The translations under genes and the position numbers were made by a program. Positions 12,178-22,900 of a stretch of 64,000 nt of DNA are shown one piece after another. Source of the stretch: Isoetes taiwanensis. Lineage: Eukaryota > Streptophyta > Lycopodiopsida > Isoetales > Isoetaceae. The stretch spans positions 2,587,330 to 2,651,329 of the forward strand of contig JAJEKV010000056.1 in NCBI GenBank assembly GCA_021234155.1, in the 5' to 3' direction. The notes beneath the pieces are model-generated. The model was not told the DNA's origin and searched no databases. It was given only the letters and a program-made list of their open reading frames with translations. Within the stretch, counting starts at the first letter, position 1, and the number at the start of each line of letters is the position of its first letter.

Positions 12178-12994
12178 TCAACTTTGCAAACTCAATACAT
12201 AGTCCATGATAGTATCTCGAAAGGCATAACCATCTTTGTTATAGCTTCTAGATCGCAGTCGGCAATACCCTGGATCATGAGAATACTTAGTTGCATCAAA
12301 GTCTTCATAAAACCTGTCTCCTCTATCCACTATGATATTGTGTAAAATACACATGCAACAATCGTGTTACTCAATTTCTGAGGAGACCCTCGATAGATGC
12401 ATCTTGTGAGAAGTCTCCATTGCCATTTAAGTATTCCAAAGACCGTTCAACGACAATCCTAGTTGATGAATGCATGAAATTGTAATCCTCAAAACGCTTA
12501 CCAGCAAAATTCTTGGGAAATGGTACTAATAAGCCTGGAACACAATCATAACCACCATCTGCAATCAAGTATTCAGGAATGTCACCAAAGGGCATGTTGA
12601 AGAGAGGACCATTCAACCTGCTGCCGCTATGCACTAATTGCATAAATCCTGAATTTGACCAAACTCTCCTGTCACTAACACATCCAAGAAATCCAACAAA
12701 AATGTCCAGAAACCTACTCTTCATGTCCACAATTGCTTGCATGGTCATGGAGTACTATGCTCCTTTCCAATCATAATAATCTGTGGGATTGCCATTGCTA
12801 GGTAATTCGCACGGTATTTGTGTACAATCTAATGCGCCAACACAATTAGGGAAGCCATGGCACCTTCTAAAGCCAGCTTTAACTTCTTCTAAGTCACTCC
12901 CTTCGGGCCATGATATTTATTTATTTATTTATTTATTTATTCTTGCTCACTTAGGGCCTTGAGGCCATGGAGCACAAAAATACACACAGAATAT

Positions 12995-14800
12995 TCACTG
13001 TAGTTTTAACAAAAAGGCTCGATGAGCATCTATTGCCTTTAAGTATAATCCTAACTCATAGCTAGAAATGGAAAGCAATGAATAAAAATCAACTACTTGA
13101 ATTTCTGATTGTTCCCTGATATCCCTATATGCTTCACACTGTAAGAAAACATGTGTTTCATCCTCAACCCGGCCCGAATCACATGTTCTACAAATTCGAT
13201 CTTCAAGCGGTGTCTTTGACCATCGACCTGTCTCGAGTTCCAATCTGTGTGAGCTTGTCCTGTAACGGGCAATGATGTGCTTCAGGGATGTCGGCATGTC
13301 TTCTGATAGGTATGCTTGACTCTTGTATTCATCCATATGATTGATCTGAGTTCTATAATGAAGCAACCTGCTACCTTGATGCTGCCATAACCATTCTAGT
13401 GCCAACCGTTCCAGCAAAATTCTCGCATCCGATTTACAATCCGGCCAGTTTCCATCATGCAAACCCCATCTACCTGCCCATTTTGCGAAGTCCTGCATCC
13501 AACCTTGTTGTTCTGACATCTTCATAGCTTGAAAGGATAGGCGTTCTGGTGATTGACCTCTGATCCTGTTCACAAAATTCACACTCTGAAACAATGCTTC
13601 TAATTCCAAAGGGAACATACCTGCTTCAGCGAGCATGATTGCGTAAGGGGTCTGAACCTTTATGTCTAACACATTTCTCAGAAAGAGTTTCTGAACCGCT
13701 TCTATCCGGTTCCACAACTTGGTGGAGAGACTAGGCCCCCATATTGGAGCTCCGTATAAAAGCACTGTTTGAACCAATGTTTTAAATAACATTTTCCTAA
13801 GATCCCAATCATACAGAGCAATCTTAGAGCATTTTGCAAGCATAGCATAGAGTGCCATTTTTCCCCCTGTTGACCTTCTTTTGACACAATCCTTCCAATC
13901 ATATTTGGAGGAGAAATCAATCCCGAGGTATTTATAGCTTTCCACTGTCTCAATCTCTTGCTCTGATATGTAAAACCAGACCTTTCCCGTGTTCCAAATA
14001 CCATAACTTTCGATTTTTTGAGATTCACTTTCATCTTCCTTTCTTTGCAGAAAGCTTCAAGGCTGTGTAAGTGTGTCTGCATTACGTGTTTTTTGGATGC
14101 CAAAAGCACTACATCATCAGCGTATAATAACAATTGGATCACATATGTGCCAAGCTGGACCCCTGCCAGAGACCGTGCATGCAGCCATTCTTCTAGCTCA
14201 TCTATAAAGAGGCCGAATAATGTTGGGGATAAAGGGCATCCTTGGCGCACCCCAATGGTGTTCTTGATCACAGAATGGAGGGTAAGAGCATGTTAGGGCC
14301 TACATGTTTTGGAAACAACCTGGAAAATACTCTGGGTGTCAAAGATGATGATATATTTGAGTTCTTAACATCTTCTTGACATCACAAAGTACCTTACAAC
14401 ATGTATGTACTACTACTCTTGAACATAACACAATTTCTTTTAGTCAATCTTGTAGTCTAGGTACTTTAAAATACAATTATGTACTTGCACAGAAGTACAC
14501 AGAAAAGTACCTTTTTGGTAATTTTTTATGTAGGCCCTAACATGCTTTCACCCTGGACATCCCATGATATTTAAATTAGTACTTCAGAGTATAATTGTGC
14601 CACTGCTCCTCTCATATCTTCTGGGACACCTAGACTCTCCATTCGATCCCCTAGCTCTTTTCTTTGCACGGTATCAAAAGCCTTGGAGAAATCTATAAAC
14701 GCAACATACAATGCAGCAGATGGTGCTTTTGCATTCTCTACTAGCACACGAAGCGTAAGTGCATGGTCAAGCTTATTAAAATCTTGCCGGAAACCTGCTT
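12995..14800 (-). pseudogene. LINE-B reverse transcriptase and C-terminal Cys/His region
   Basis: Reads, with frameshifts, as the palm and thumb of a LINE reverse transcriptase. FIDFSKAFDTV lies near 14690 and GVRQGCPLSPTLFG near 14240. The catalytic LLYADDVVLLAS is at about 14130-14100. ESYKYLGIDFS and LYGAPIWGPS follow at 13945-13700. The C-terminal zinc-binding-like motif CRTCDSGRVEDETHVFLQC is near 13190-13130. A MITE (14287-14546) interrupts it just before the GVRQG motif, a TAA lies near 14571, and a frame change occurs near 13945-14000. The endonuclease and ORF1 were lost by 5' truncation at insertion. Confidence 0.88.
14287..14546. mobile_element. 260-bp MITE with perfect 19-bp terminal inverted repeats
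   Basis: AGCATGTTAGGGCCTACAT at 14287-14305 is the exact reverse complement of 14528-14546. The flanks AGGGTAAG and TTCACCCT extend the inverted repeat imperfectly to about 14279-14553. It has no coding capacity. It is inserted in LINE-B, which is in the Harbinger, giving three nested layers. I could not find a convincing target duplication, so the superfamily is unassigned (hAT-like CAGGG termini are one possibility). Confidence 0.85.
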
Positions 14801-15632
14801 GACATATAAAACTGTGAGCGTTCTTAATAAGACTGACAATGAAGTTATCAAATATTTTGATGCATGTAGGCTTTGCAATTCCAAAAGTTTCTGAGATTCC
14901 ACTCCAAGAATCACCACTAGCCAATTTGCGAAGAGCCAATGCTACCTGTTTCTACTGATATATATCTTCCCTTGATTGTGTTCAAACCTGGAGGTGGATA
15001 CTTCTGCAAGTCCTCTTCAACCAAGCTGCAAACATATTCAAAAGTTGGAACATACAACCTGAAAAACTCTTTCCACCTCAATGGATCATTTTGCATAATG
15101 TTGCGACCAAACATGTTCCACCAATGTAGTGATCTAGGTTTGATGTAATAAGGGCCTATCTCCCTCCCTTTTAATTCTTGAAAAGATAATTCTCTGTCAA
15201 TGAAAAGCAGAATTGCAGTACTCACATTTGTCACTTCCAATAAGCATGCCAAGAAGGCCTTCTCAAGTGAATTCTCCAAAGGTGACATGATTTCTTTACT
15301 GTCTGTAAATTGCATTGAAGCTATTTGTAAAAGAAGATTAACTATACTACCGAAAACCTGTGACAGCACTGTTCCAATCACCAGCAAGCGTTGCCTTTGT
15401 GGATGATGAAGCCAGGAATACCTCTGCCCGATCACATCAGCTGGAACACAGCAGATGCTGCAGATTGCCCTGCTCGATCACATCTACCGGATGACAGAGG
15501 AAAAAAAAATGTGCGCCCAATTCTGGCGCCAATTTGGCTTGCGTGGACATGACGTGGATGGTTGCTGTCGACGGGAACATGTGACCTGAATAAAAAATTA
15601 GGGTTAATGTCAACAGGGAAAAAAACATGATG

Positions 15633-15643
15633 TGACCGGACTC
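15633..15643 (-). repeat. Harbinger right terminal inverted repeat
   Basis: TGACCGGACTC followed by TAA (15644-15646). Reversed it reads GAGTCCGGTCA, matching the left end. Confidence 0.75.
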
Positions 15644-15951
15644 TAAAAGATGTATTCGAGCATGCATACGAAGGCATAGAGAGGATAGATTTTCCTGGTA
15701 TAGATTCGGTATGCCTAAGAACACAAGTGCAGTAATGAATGTATTAGCCGCATTATCTCAAACTTTGAAGAAATGAGAAACTGATAAGAAGTTTGTGTAA
15801 CACCCATGCCTCATATGTGCAAAAATTTGGAGCAAATTAGAGTCATCCCAAATTATTTGGAGCATTCCAGAAGATTTTGCCTTGCCTTCACACCCAGATA
15901 GGGATTTAAAGCATTCAGAGCTCCATAGCTAGATCGGGATTTACAGAAACT

Positions 15952-16206
15952 TTAGCGGCAAAAGCCTGCCCGGCCTACCCTCGTATGCAAACTGGACTTC
16001 GAAAACGAGAACAACGAGCTCAGTATAGCAAGTATTGACGGTTCAGCACTTTTCTTATCTCTGTCCTTCCACTGGGCATATTGCTCACACATCATATTAT
16101 TCACAAATCTTAGCCTCACACACAGAACATTCCCCGAATATCCCTCAATTCTCACGACCATACAAAGGGATTGCCCTTCGGGCAACCCAAAAATAGCATT
16201 ACCCAT
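15952..16206 (-). CDS. Hypothetical small ORF, 84 aa
   Basis: I do not recognise this protein. It begins MGNAIFGLPEGQ, has a short hydrophobic stretch (SILAILSSLFSF) at about residues 55-66 and a basic C-terminus. It has no obvious promoter, no splice evidence and no family match from memory. A chance ORF is likely. Confidence 0.15.
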   Translation of the reverse strand: MGNAIFGLPEGQSLCMVVRIEGYSGNVLCVRLRFVNNMMCEQYAQWKDRDKKSAEPSILAILSSLFSFSKSSLHTRVGRAGFCR

Positions 16207-16466
16207 ATAGATGGTGCATTTGCTCTAGGAAGCTATATTGGAGCTATCATTATCAAACACCACAATAATAACATTAGTAATGAAAATCAAAATCAATTTC
16301 TTGTGAAGCTACATGTATGTTGAATTCTCCATACTTTTAAAATATTGAATGCAATCTATATAGTCAACAAACTTTTCACATCTTAAACCCCTGTCCTTGC
16401 AGGTTAAGCCAATCTAACTGTTGCCCACCCTTGGATCAAGGAAGGGTTATATTGCATAATCACTAG

Positions 16467-16555
16467 AATATGCTTTTCGAGGGAATATTCCAGAGATTAT
16501 TGCCCGTAATCCCACGAACATGCTTTTTGAGAGAATATTTTAGAGATTATCAGTA
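16467..16555 (+). repeat. Imperfect tandem duplication, about 45-bp units
   Basis: Two adjacent copies share ATGCTTTT[C/T]GAG and AATATT[C/T][C/T]AGAGATTAT. The third base pattern is diverged, so the duplication is old. Confidence 0.65.
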
Positions 16556-16805
16556 TGTATCAGAAATTGTTGCTCCGTTCTTAGCTTCGATCCAGTTTAG
16601 CTTCCTTTCAGCATCAGCATCAGATCAACGAAATGCCATCTATTATGCCATATTTTAAAAGTCTAGCCGAGCCCATCCTTCTTTTGCATCCCTCAAGCAA
16701 AGATTTGATATTCCGATTTTCTCAATTTCTAAGGCCATTTCTGCGAATCGTATTTCTTATTTCGTTTTCTCCAATTCAAGATCAACCCCCAATTTCATCT
16801 GCAAA

Positions 16806-17160
16806 ATGGGCTTCCGAATCCTTTTCTCTATTGCTCTGCTCTGTGCCTGTATTCTGATCTCTAATACCAGACCCTCCCACTATCGCTATCTCTCAGAGCT
16901 TGTCCAGTAGCCTTCTATGGTGCTTAATTATCACAAAGGCCCTCTTTTATCTGGCAAGGGAGCGCTTAATGTATATGCCATTTGGGATGGCTCCTTCTCT
17001 CCTTCACAGAGGGATCTTGTCAAGGATTTTTTGGCTTCTTTTTCTTTTGCGAATCAGAATAAACCCTCTGTTAGCGCCGGGAAATTTGTTCTAGAGTCTG
17101 TGAAGCTAAGCGCAGAGTCATCTGATTCATATTCCCTTGGAAAAAATTCTGAAGAAGGTG
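16806..17160 (+). pseudogene. EXORDIUM/PHI-1-like protein, truncated relic
   Basis: EXORDIUM (phosphate-induced protein 1) family members are secreted plant cell-wall proteins linked to growth control. The ATG at 16806 opens with a signal peptide (MGFRILFSIALLCACILIS). A TAG stop at 16908-16910 follows at codon 35. The same frame then continues with the family's N-terminal core: VLNYHKGPLLSGKG, VYAIWDGSFSPSQRDLVKDF and PSVSAG. A possible SYSLGKN remnant lies near 17130. Family members are usually about 300 residues, and here only the first 100 or so can be recognised. The single stop replaces what is usually a Gln-Pro junction. The frame beyond stays open to 17585 but no longer resembles the family. 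Confidence 0.7.
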
Positions 17161-17312
17161 TATTTGGGGAATCTGGTAAAAAAGGCTTTGCGTGCAGACA
17201 TACACTTCACATTCCTCAATCAAAAGCGATAAGAAGCTCTGCAACCCAATGCCCTAGAAAATGTGTGTGGTCGTTTGCGAGCGTCATAACCTGCTCGGAC
17301 ATGGGTTTAAGG

Positions 17313-17413
17313 GAGGTCAACCCTCACCTCTCGGGGATCATAGGAAATAACCCTCTAAGCCTCCGGCCTCGAGGGTTATTTCCCATCATCCCCTCAAGGA
17401 GAGGGTTAACCTC
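17313..17413. repeat. Imperfect inverted repeat around a GC-rich centre
   Basis: GAGGTCAACCCTC and the GGAAATAACCCTC block on the left pair with GAGGGTTATTTCC and GAGGGTTAACCTC on the right. The arms are about 43 bp around CTAAGCCTCCGGCCTC. It would form a strong hairpin. Confidence 0.75.
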
Positions 17414-17515
17414 CTCATCCACATTATGTCCAATGGTTGAGGGATACCCATCCGCATTTTGTCTATTGGTTGAGGGATACGCATCCACATTTTGCCTAAA
17501 GGTTGAGGGATCCAC
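17414..17515 (+). repeat. 33-bp minisatellite, three copies
   Basis: The unit contains TCC[A/G]CATT[A/T]TG[T/C]C...GGTTGAGGGATA. Three consecutive copies differ at a few positions each. Confidence 0.8.
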
Positions 17516-17578
17516 CAAAAGAAGAATCTTATGTTTTTGTTTGCCATTGTGGCAAGCTCACATAGATGTGATGTTATG

Positions 17579-17619
17579 GATATAGAATAGAATAGAATAG
17601 AATAGAGTAAAATAGAATA
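17579..17619 (+). repeat. (AATAG)n microsatellite
   Basis: About eight pentamer copies, with one GTAAA interruption. Confidence 0.9.
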
Positions 17620-17670
17620 TTTGAATTAAAAAATACCAAAATTCTAGGACCTAGACACCTATGTTCCCTA

Positions 17671-17812
17671 AGGCTGGGTTCACATGCACCTTGAAATTAC
17701 GAAGTTATGCAAAACGGCTCGCTATTGTTTGAGCACCGTCACAGACCTTGCTCAATTTACACAGGGTAAAGTAGGGCACCGTTGGAGGCGACGCTGCATG
17801 TGAACCCATTCT
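17671..17812. mobile_element. 142-bp MITE-like element
   Basis: GGGTTCACATGCA near the left end (17676-17688) is exactly complementary to TGCATGTGAACCC (17795-17807). Outer bases extend the match with two mismatches to 17671 and 17812. Non-coding. No clear target duplication is seen. Confidence 0.65.
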
Positions 17813-17924
17813 GAGTTACTTTGTCCTATCACCAACATGCCTTGTGCAATTTGCCAATATGCTTTTAGGAATATATCTATACAAGTGGTTGTACTATGAG
17901 GGATTGTAGAAATTCGAAGTCATT

Positions 17925-18600
17925 CAATGAAGATTCGATAAAAATTCCCTTAGATTCTCCAACTATATAGTTTTCCCTTGATTCCTTCAAAACTCGTTAA
18001 AATTTCAGCAGGGTTCCCTTAGATTCCCTAAGATCCCTCAAAGATTCTCGAGATTCTTGAAAACTTCCTCTAGAATTCCCCGATCTTCTACAAAATACAC
18101 CTAGATTCGCCCAACATTTCCCTAGCTACCTTAAGATTCCCTTACATTCCCTAATACTCTATGAATATTCCCTTAGATTCTCAAAGATTCCATGGAGATT
18201 CCTTGACATTGCTCAAGGATTCTCTAAGATTCCTCCACATTCCTCTAGATACCCTAAGATTCTATGAAGATTCTCGTATATTCCTCTTGATTCCCTTAGA
18301 TTCTATGAAGTTTTTTCTAGATTTTATAAAGATTTGTTTAGATTCTCAAGGACTCTATGAAGATTCCCTTAGATTCTCCAAGATTCTCATAAGATCCATC
18401 TAGATTCTCCAAAGTTATTCTAAGATTCCTATGAATTTCCTAAGATTCTATGAAGATTATTTGACATTCTCTTAAGGTTCATGTAGATTCCCTAAAGTTC
18501 CACAAAGGCTCACCTGGATTCCCCTAACATTCCCCCAGCTCCTCTTAATATTCCTTGTATTCCTCTAGATTCCTCAAATGTTCTCTTAGGAGTATTCCCA
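17925..18600 (+). repeat. Degenerate AGATTCCCTTAGATTCT-type minisatellite
   Basis: Dozens of diverged copies of an 11-15 bp motif around (A)GATTC(C/T)CT(T/A)AGATTC, including GATTCTATGAAGATTC variants. The incidental ORF inside it (18161-18403) is a repetitive peptide of LDS-RF-EDS units and is explained by the repeat. The same motif family recurs at 44.85 kb and 46.05-46.7 kb. Confidence 0.8.
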
Positions 18601-18706
18601 TGCAAGCTCAAGAAATATTTTCTTGGTTAGCAAGCTCAAGGAATATCCCACGCTGAGTCAGATCTTGGTCTGATCTCTGCAAGGCCTACCTCCTGCGATT
18701 CGTCTT

Positions 18707-19669
18707 ATGACTGAATACTTGCGACTCAAGACGCTGGACCATGCCATCGAACTGGTCAATCACTCTGTCAATGTGTCCTCACGTGGTGTTACCTCACAGA
18801 TCTACCTTTTATACCTCCAGTCATGGTTTCACAAAACACGGTCCAACCGCATCAATCCGCTCCACGACAGAGAAGTCAAATTTGGTATCACATTTGTAAG
18901 TACCAGGAACATTTGGCCAATGAATGCAATTCTACTAATGGTCCTCTTCACTGCAAGCATTGCAATATGCGCAACCATGTTACTGAAGAATGCAAGCGCT
19001 CTCATCCTATGCCTTTTTGATAGAAAATGGTTTTTCAGGTCCAGACCACGCCTCAGCAATATCAACAAGCTCCATAACCTCAGCAATCACGTGGACAAAG
19101 CTCGCGTACTCATTTTGATCCCACGAATGCTCAATGTTATCACTGCCGAATGGGGTCACACTACCATGGCGCGCCCACAGCTCCTCCAAGATCAAATACA
19201 GCTCTCGGGCACTAACCAAACTGCCTCGGTGCGCCTCACAGCCTATCAACTCTGAGTGGCCAATGGGAAACAAGGCCCATGTCCCACCTTAAGAAAACCT
19301 CCTCGTGCTCCTCAACAGCAGCAGAACCAACAAGCTCCTCCGCTTGCTGTGATGGATCAACAAGCCCAAGAAGAGATTTATCAAGCTCTCAATCCTCCTG
19401 TGCAACAGACCAACTGGGTTGGTCTGGTATCATGCCAGCACCTCGGCACTCGACCTTTGACGCTCACACCACAGGACACGCAGCCTGCTTATGCCGTGAA
19501 AACTGTCCATCACGAGCAACAGAAGATGATGCATTTCGCCCCAGATCTTGAAAAACTTATGCCTCATGTTATGCCCAGGGTTCGTCAAAGCATTCTCAAG
19601 CTCATGCAAGCAGCTAAAGGATGCATGTTGGCCAATGTTTCACGCCACCACACGCACTCAACAACATAA
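18707..19669 (+). pseudogene. Gypsy gag region with CCHC knuckle
   Basis: Structural protein of the retrotransposon particle, broken into several frames. LRLKTLDHAIELVNHSVN at the start is Gag-like. Two zinc knuckles are expected near 18900-19010. The second, CKHCNMRNHVTEEC, is intact as C-x2-C-x4-H-x4-C. In the first (YHICKYQEHLANEC) the leading Cys is Tyr. A Gln/Pro-rich linker follows in another frame (19256-19669). There are at least two frameshifts. Confidence 0.65.
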
Positions 19670-19959
19670 GGAGGTGCCCTCCACGTCCACGTCTACTTCA
19701 CGAACTCCACCGTATCCAAACATCCCCACTGAAGTAGAGCTCCTTACGGAAGTTTCAGCCTCGATGCCACGCAACTGGCGCCTTTGGCTCCCGCAGATCA
19801 TTTAGCCCATGTTCCATTGGAGCTACAAGAAGAGCTCGCCAAGATCAAAATTCCTCTTAGTCTCTCCATAATTCTAAAGTTATGTTCTGCCCTCCAGGAA
19901 CAGTTGTCTTTACCCACTGCTCTTGTTGGCGCTGTCGTAACTTCCACACCCAATCATTG

Positions 19960-22900
19960 TTGGGAATCAACAGATTAATCATGTACAGATTGATGGAGGT
20001 AGTGCTGTCAATCCCATCACGAACAAACTTAGGAAATAACTTGGCATCACTGAACTGTATCGTGCTCCTTATGATATCAAGCCGGCCAATAGTCACATCA
20101 TACGCCCTCAAGGCGTTACTCCTATTCTCTAAATCAGCATTGATGATCTCAAATTTCTGTTGGAATTTGGTGTTTGAAAAACCGGGAAAGATCCTGGTGA
20201 TTATGAAATGCTGGTTGGTCGATCTTTCCTCCGCCAAGCTAAAAGCATCCATTATTGGGTCACTAATCAATTTGTCATTACTGATGGCCAATTGAATACC
20301 ACCATGGATCTTGAAACTCTGAAACTCATCTCTGTTGAACATGCTAAGCCATCGCTCTCTGATAGTGACTTCGATGATCACTAGAACACTTATCAAGTCC
20401 AAGCTCCAGAAGCTGGTTTGCCATTATCTGCCTATCCTGAATATGTGGATCATTCATTAGGGAGATATGAGCCTTGATAAAGATGATACTGTTGCTGCCT
20501 TGCTAGATTCTTATCCTGCGCCTTGCAATCGGATTCAGCGTGTTGACATCCCTCTGGATGTTGACACCCCTCACGACACGGTCGATGTTGCTGTTGTCAT
20601 GCAGCAACCTTTGCTCGAAAAACATCAACAGCCCTTATTTTTTTGTACTCAGAGTGCTGAACCACCAGTTCTGCTACAACCATCTGCTCATACTATCATG
20701 GATACAGATGTTATTCCATACATCCAAACTCCCAAAGTCGAAATCATTGACTTAATAGAAAACCAACCAATCCAGTTGGTGGCCAATCTTCCCAAAGAAT
20801 ATAAAGCTCGCGCACTCAGTCTTTTCAAAAAATTCAAACATATCTTTGCATGGAGCTATAAAGATTTACGAGGCATAAAAAAAGGACTTGTGAGAACTCA
20901 GCATGCCTACTAAACTTGATGCACGCCCCATCTAGCAACGACAGTATAGACTCAACCCAAACTATCGTGGCAAAGCAGAGTTTGATAAACTCTTGGCTGC
21001 TGGACTTACTTATGAGGTCAAACATTCTGAGTGGGTGAGCCCCATTGTTGTTATTCTTATGCATAATGGAAAAATTTATGTTTCCGTGGATTACCAAAAA
21101 CTCATATGGCCACAAAACGTGATCATTTCCTGCTAGCCTTCACGGATCAAGTTCTTGAAGAAGTAACAGGCCATGAAATGTATTCCTTCATGGATGGCTT
21201 TTCTAACTACAATTAAATTTCCATTCGCTCTGAAAATCAGTTGAAAACAATCTTCAACATGTTGTGGGGTACTTTTGCCTACAAAGTGGTGCCCTTTGGT
21301 TTGTCAAACTCTCCCCCCACTTTCCATCGCATTATGCTTTCTGTTTTTCAGGATTACATGAAAGATAATTCTTTTCTGCAAGTTTTTCAAGATGACTTTT
21401 CTGCTTACAACACCATGGACGATCATCTCACCAAACTTGAGCTTGTTTTTCAAAAATATAATGAATCGGGCATTAGTTTGAATCCCGAGAAGTGTACCTC
21501 CTACGTCACTTCAGGTGTTCTTCTAGGCCATGTTGTCAGTAAAGAAGACATTACCACGGACCCTGCCAAGATCAACTATATTCTCAAGGCTCAGGCACCC
21601 ACCAACATTAAAGAGACACGCTCCTTTCTTGGGAAAGTCAATTATTATGCTACTTTCATTCCTGGACTAGTTACCATTGCTGATCCCATTCATAAACTCA
21701 CAGGTAATGAATCCACTTGGACTTGGAATCCACAGGCGGATGTGGCCTTCCAAAAATTTAACGTTTTACTTACTTAAGCCCCTGTTCTTGTTCCACCTCA
21801 ATGGGGCAAACCATTTCATGTCCATGTGGATGTTTCAGCTTTTGCTATTGGTGTTGTTCTCTCCCAAGAATATGACTCTCAACTCGATTCGCTATGCATG
21901 CCGGAAACTCAATCCTGTAGAGAAAATGATTCTGCCACGGAATGGAAAGCGCTCGGACACATTTTTTGCTTGCAACGGCTCCGACGCTATTTGCTGGGTA
22001 GCAAAATCAAGTTCTTTGTGGATCATCAAACTTTGCTTTATCTAATCAATAAAACCACGCCCATGGGATGCATTGCTCGATGGGTGCTACTACTACAAGA
22101 GTTTGTTCCCTTTGAAATCATTCATAAGGCAGGAAAGTCTCATGTGGTGTCTGATTATCTTTCACGCATCCACACAGGTGACCCGTCCTCAGGAGTTTCA
22201 GATACTTTTCAGGATGCCCAACAATATCTTCTCTCAGGTGCATTACATCTGAGGATCCCATGCTCTCTTTAGACAAATTATGCTCACGCCGTCAACAATT
22301 CCTTTGAGAAGTCCGTGACTCTACTATGGTTGCTAGACATCTCTACAAGTGTGACAAGGATATAATTTTGCGCAAATGTGTTCTTCCTCATGAGGTCTCG
22401 GAAATTGTTCGCTAAGCACATGAAAGATTTAGTGGAGGACATTTTAGTGGTGATAACATAGCACAGAAAATCCTTTTGGCTGGCTATTTCTGCCCACGCT
22501 CTTCAAAGACGCTCACACTCATGCGCGCCAATGTGACGTCTGCAAGCGCGTGGGAAGGCCCACGACCCATGATGCTCTACCCTTAACTCCAGTTGCCATG
22601 CCACTACCCTTCAGCAAATGGGGTATGGACTTTGTTGGGCCCATTGATCCACCTGCTCAAAACTCCCGTGCTCGTTACATTCTTGTTCTCACATATTATG
22701 CCACTAAGTGGGCTGAAGCTTGTGCATTACCCGATAACACTGCAGCCAGCACGGTGCGGGTGCTCTACACGCACGTCATTACATGCTTCGGCTGCCCCAC
22801 GGAACTTGTGAGTGACTGGGGTGTTCATTTTGTCAATTAAACAATCAAGGAACTCATGGACTACTTGCATATCCATCATCGTAAGAGCACTCCATATTAT

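Larger units (their letters stand above)
12915..14804 (-). mobile_element. LINE-B, 5'-truncated non-LTR retrotransposon with (TAAA)n tail
   Basis: Minus-strand LINE fragment containing only reverse transcriptase and C-terminus. It begins abruptly with CQAGFRQDF at about 14804, inside the Harbinger transposase, and ends in a (TTTA)n tract (12915-12941), its 3' tail. Harbinger sequence continues on both sides, which fixes the borders within a few bases. The target duplication is at most a few A/T bases (ATA). The 3' end resembles that of LINE-C at 27.2 kb (GGGCCATG/GGCCATGG-type motif just before the tail), so they are one family. Confidence 0.85.
12178..15435 (-). pseudogene. PIF/Harbinger DDE transposase, split by LINE-B
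   Basis: Cuts and pastes the element. The N-terminal part (15435 to about 14805) has RWKEFFRLYVPTFEYV and, after a one-base loss near 14940, LALRKLASGDSWSGISETFG, the helix-turn-helix region typical of PIF/Harbinger. LINE-B interrupts at the codons for AHSF. The protein resumes at 12914 with WPEGSDLEEVKAGFRRCHGF. Catalytic residues appear in place: D in GALDCT (12829-12827), D in ADGGYD (12559-12557) and E in VVERS (12448-12446). An in-frame TAG sits at 12757-12755. Near 12370 the frame shifts, after which VDRGDRFYEDFD continues to a TGA at 12180-12178. The N-terminal start is uncertain. Confidence 0.85.
8725..15643. mobile_element. PIF/Harbinger DNA transposon with nested insertions
   Basis: The left end reads GGGTGCGGTCA (8725-8735) and the right end, reversed, GAGTCCGGTCA (15643-15633). 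Both are flanked by the trinucleotide TAA (8722-8724 and 15644-15646). Harbinger elements make TWA 3-bp target duplications, so ends and class agree. Inside are the two genes expected of the superfamily: a Myb/SANT-like ORF1 (plus) and a DDE transposase (minus), in tail-to-tail order. LINE-B (about 1.9 kb, itself carrying a MITE) is inserted in the transposase, so the pre-insertion element was about 5 kb. Subterminal sequences also share GTCAAT/GTTGAC and GGTCACATG motifs. Both genes are damaged and the element is presumably inactive. Confidence 0.85.
15647..16805. other. Mostly unassigned flank right of Harbinger
   Basis: No confident gene. It contains a small minus ORF and a short imperfect tandem duplication (both listed). 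The last 150 bp resemble a plant 5' leader for the EXORDIUM-like relic that follows. Confidence 0.4.

Noticed and set aside
12908-14568. CCATGATATTTA present at both 12908 and 14557 as a possible target duplication
   Set aside because: Reverse transcriptase sequence continues across the right copy and the Harbinger frame defines the true LINE-B border at about 14804. The left copy is partly LINE tail plus Harbinger codons, so the match is best seen as coincidence.
17324-17518. Minus ORF of 64 codons
   Set aside because: Explained by the inverted repeat and 33-bp minisatellite.
18161-18403. Plus ORF of 80 codons as a repeat-protein gene
   Set aside because: It falls wholly inside the degenerate AGATTC minisatellite with no promoter or homologue. 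It is kept only as a remark in the repeat finding.
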